Assembly (NCBI GenBank): GCA_945868555.1
Contig: CAMBMC010000104.1
Location: forward strand, 1-7,799
Length of the DNA stretch: 7,799 nucleotides
Direction: 5' to 3'
Source: Chitinophaga pinensis
GTDB taxonomy: Bacteria; Bacteroidota; Bacteroidia; Flavobacteriales_D; Crocinitomicaceae
Shown: piece by piece, positions 6,760-7,799 of the stretch
How positions within the stretch are numbered: the stretch's first letter is position 1
How the letters are laid out: the number at the start of each line of letters is the position of its first letter
Notes under the pieces: model-generated
What the model was told of the DNA's origin: nothing
Databases searched by the model: none
The model's input: only the letters and a program-made list of their open reading frames with translations
Program-made: the position numbers and the translations under genes

Positions 6760-7799
6760 ATGAACCGAATGATGGTCCGAATAGTCTTCTTGTCCTTTTC
6801 ATCGTAAGTGCTGTAAATGCTACTGGACAAACGGGCGGCACCTATGCCTTTCCCCTACTCGATCTCACCTTCAACGCACGCTCTGCAGGACTTGGTAATG
6901 AGTTCATTTCCATTAAAGACCAGGACATCAACCTTGGGATTACCAATCCGTCCTTGCTGAATGCAAAAATGCACAACACCATTTCTGTGAATCAAGCACT
7001 TTTGGCTGGAGGCATAAACTATGGACTGTTGGCCTATGGTCGAAGCATGTTTGGTGGTGTTGTGAGCACGTCCATGCGCTATGTCAATTATGGGGAATTC
7101 CGCTACACCGACGTTACAGGTGCTGATTATGGCAGCTTTCATCCCTTTGAGTGCGTTGTCGGTGTTGGCTACGGACGTCAGTTGAACCCTCGAATATCCG
7201 TTGGTGCCAATTTCAACCTGCTGTACTCCCAACTCGAAATTTACAATGCCTTTGGGGCAGCCATCGATTTGGCAGGAACCTATACCAGTAAAAATGAGAA
7301 CCTTTTGGTGACTGCCATGATGAAAAATGTAGGGTATCAATTCAATGGCTACAATTCGAAACAGCATGACCCCTTGCCAATGGAGATGCAAATGGCTGCA
7401 TCCTATAAGTTGGGATATGCACCATTTCGTTTTTCCTTGTTGGCTCACCACCTCAATCGCTGGGACTTGAGTTACAAAGATCCGAATGCATTGCCGACAC
7501 TTGATCCATTGACAGGAGACACGATTCCAGTTCCATCAGCGAACTTCGGAGAGAAATTGGCACGTCACTTCACCTATCAAGCCGAAATTCTCATCTCAAA
7601 AAGCATTCACCTTCGGGCAGGATTTGATTTCAACCGACGTCAAGAAATGAAATTGGTGAATCGTCCAGGTGTTTCGGGCTTCACTTTCGGTTTGGGACTC
7701 TACTTCAAGAAGTTCACCCTTGACTATGGATTTTCTTCCTTTTCCAGCTCAGGTTCCTTGCACATGCTCACGCTGAGCAGCTCCATCGATCGTTGGAGG
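6760..7799 (+). CDS. porQ: Type IX secretion system protein PorQ, apparent frameshift in the signal peptide, right end cut by window
   Basis: PorQ is an outer-membrane beta-barrel protein associated with the type IX secretion system, which exports proteins such as gliding adhesins and hydrolases across the outer membrane. The long frame (codons beginning at positions divisible by 3, open to the window end) reads TYAFPLLDLTFNARSAGLGN, then a long barrel of alternating strands (VGVGYGRQLNPRISVGANFN, GFTFGLGLYFKKFTLDYGFS), which matches PorQ as I know it. This frame has no usable start: its first ATG is at 6969, past the conserved N-terminus. The evident start, ATG at 6760 (MNRMMVRIVFLSF), is in another frame and hits TAA at 6805. 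Adding one base in the T-run 6796-6799 joins the two into a clean signal peptide with an A-x-A-like site VNA before TGQTGG. The repaired product has at least 347 residues, close to full family length, so little should be missing at the right end. It could be a true mutation, slippage or a sequencing error. Confidence 0.85.

Noticed and set aside
6855..7451. 198-codon open frame on the minus strand opposite porQ
   Set aside because: It is antisense to a clear beta-barrel reading frame, its protein is low-complexity shadow-like with no recognisable domain, and no promoter element precedes it.
1..7799. CRISPR arrays, tRNA or rRNA genes, insertion sequences, phage or defence genes
   Set aside because: No tandem spaced repeats, tRNA-like cloverleaf, transposase motifs or terminal inverted repeats were seen; nearly all sequence is accounted for by housekeeping genes.

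Overview
The window looks like ordinary core chromosome from a member of the Bacteroidota, most likely a flavobacteria-like lineage. Four signs support this. There is a PorQ-type component of type IX secretion, a system confined to this phylum. There is the phylum-specific alternative GlmU family. There is a small membrane-anchored protein (DUF7935-like) that I know only from Bacteroidota. Several intergenic gaps carry exact copies of the Bacteroidota -7 promoter element TAnnTTTG, while Shine-Dalgarno motifs are largely missing. I see no mobile element, CRISPR array, tRNA or rRNA, and no defence or biosynthetic cluster.

Layout. Positions 1-1486 (minus) hold the first 495 or so residues of the Lon protease, cut by the left edge. 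A gap of about 150 bp follows, with a possible terminator and/or promoter. Positions 1637-4274 (minus) are a tight two-gene unit: a sodium:solute symporter, then the GlmU-like sugar nucleotidyltransferase/acetyltransferase, overlapping by 17 bp. A 107-bp divergent gap (4275-4381) carries two back-to-back -7 elements and separates the symporter from the DUF7935-like gene (4382-4903, plus). That gene converges, with 2 bp between stop codons, on a minus-strand pair: MeaB GTPase (5105-6154), then a small S4 RNA-binding protein (4906-5115), overlapping by 11 bp. A 56-bp divergent gap (6155-6210) separates meaB from a YfcE-type metallophosphoesterase (6211-6708, plus). Last comes porQ (6760 to the right edge, plus), whose signal-peptide coding region is out of frame with the rest of the gene by one base.

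The genes do not form one pathway. Lon handles protein quality control. The symporter and GlmU-like protein are probably co-expressed, and the latter would supply UDP-GlcNAc for the cell envelope. MeaB services methylmalonyl-CoA mutase, which is not in the window. The S4 protein probably binds structured or ribosomal RNA. PorQ is an outer-membrane part of the type IX secretion machinery.

The most useful observations are the apparent one-base frameshift in porQ, the divergent meaB/metallophosphoesterase gap where both -7 elements predict leaderless mRNAs, and the near-palindromic bidirectional promoter between the symporter and the DUF7935-like gene. I found no convincing previously undescribed system.
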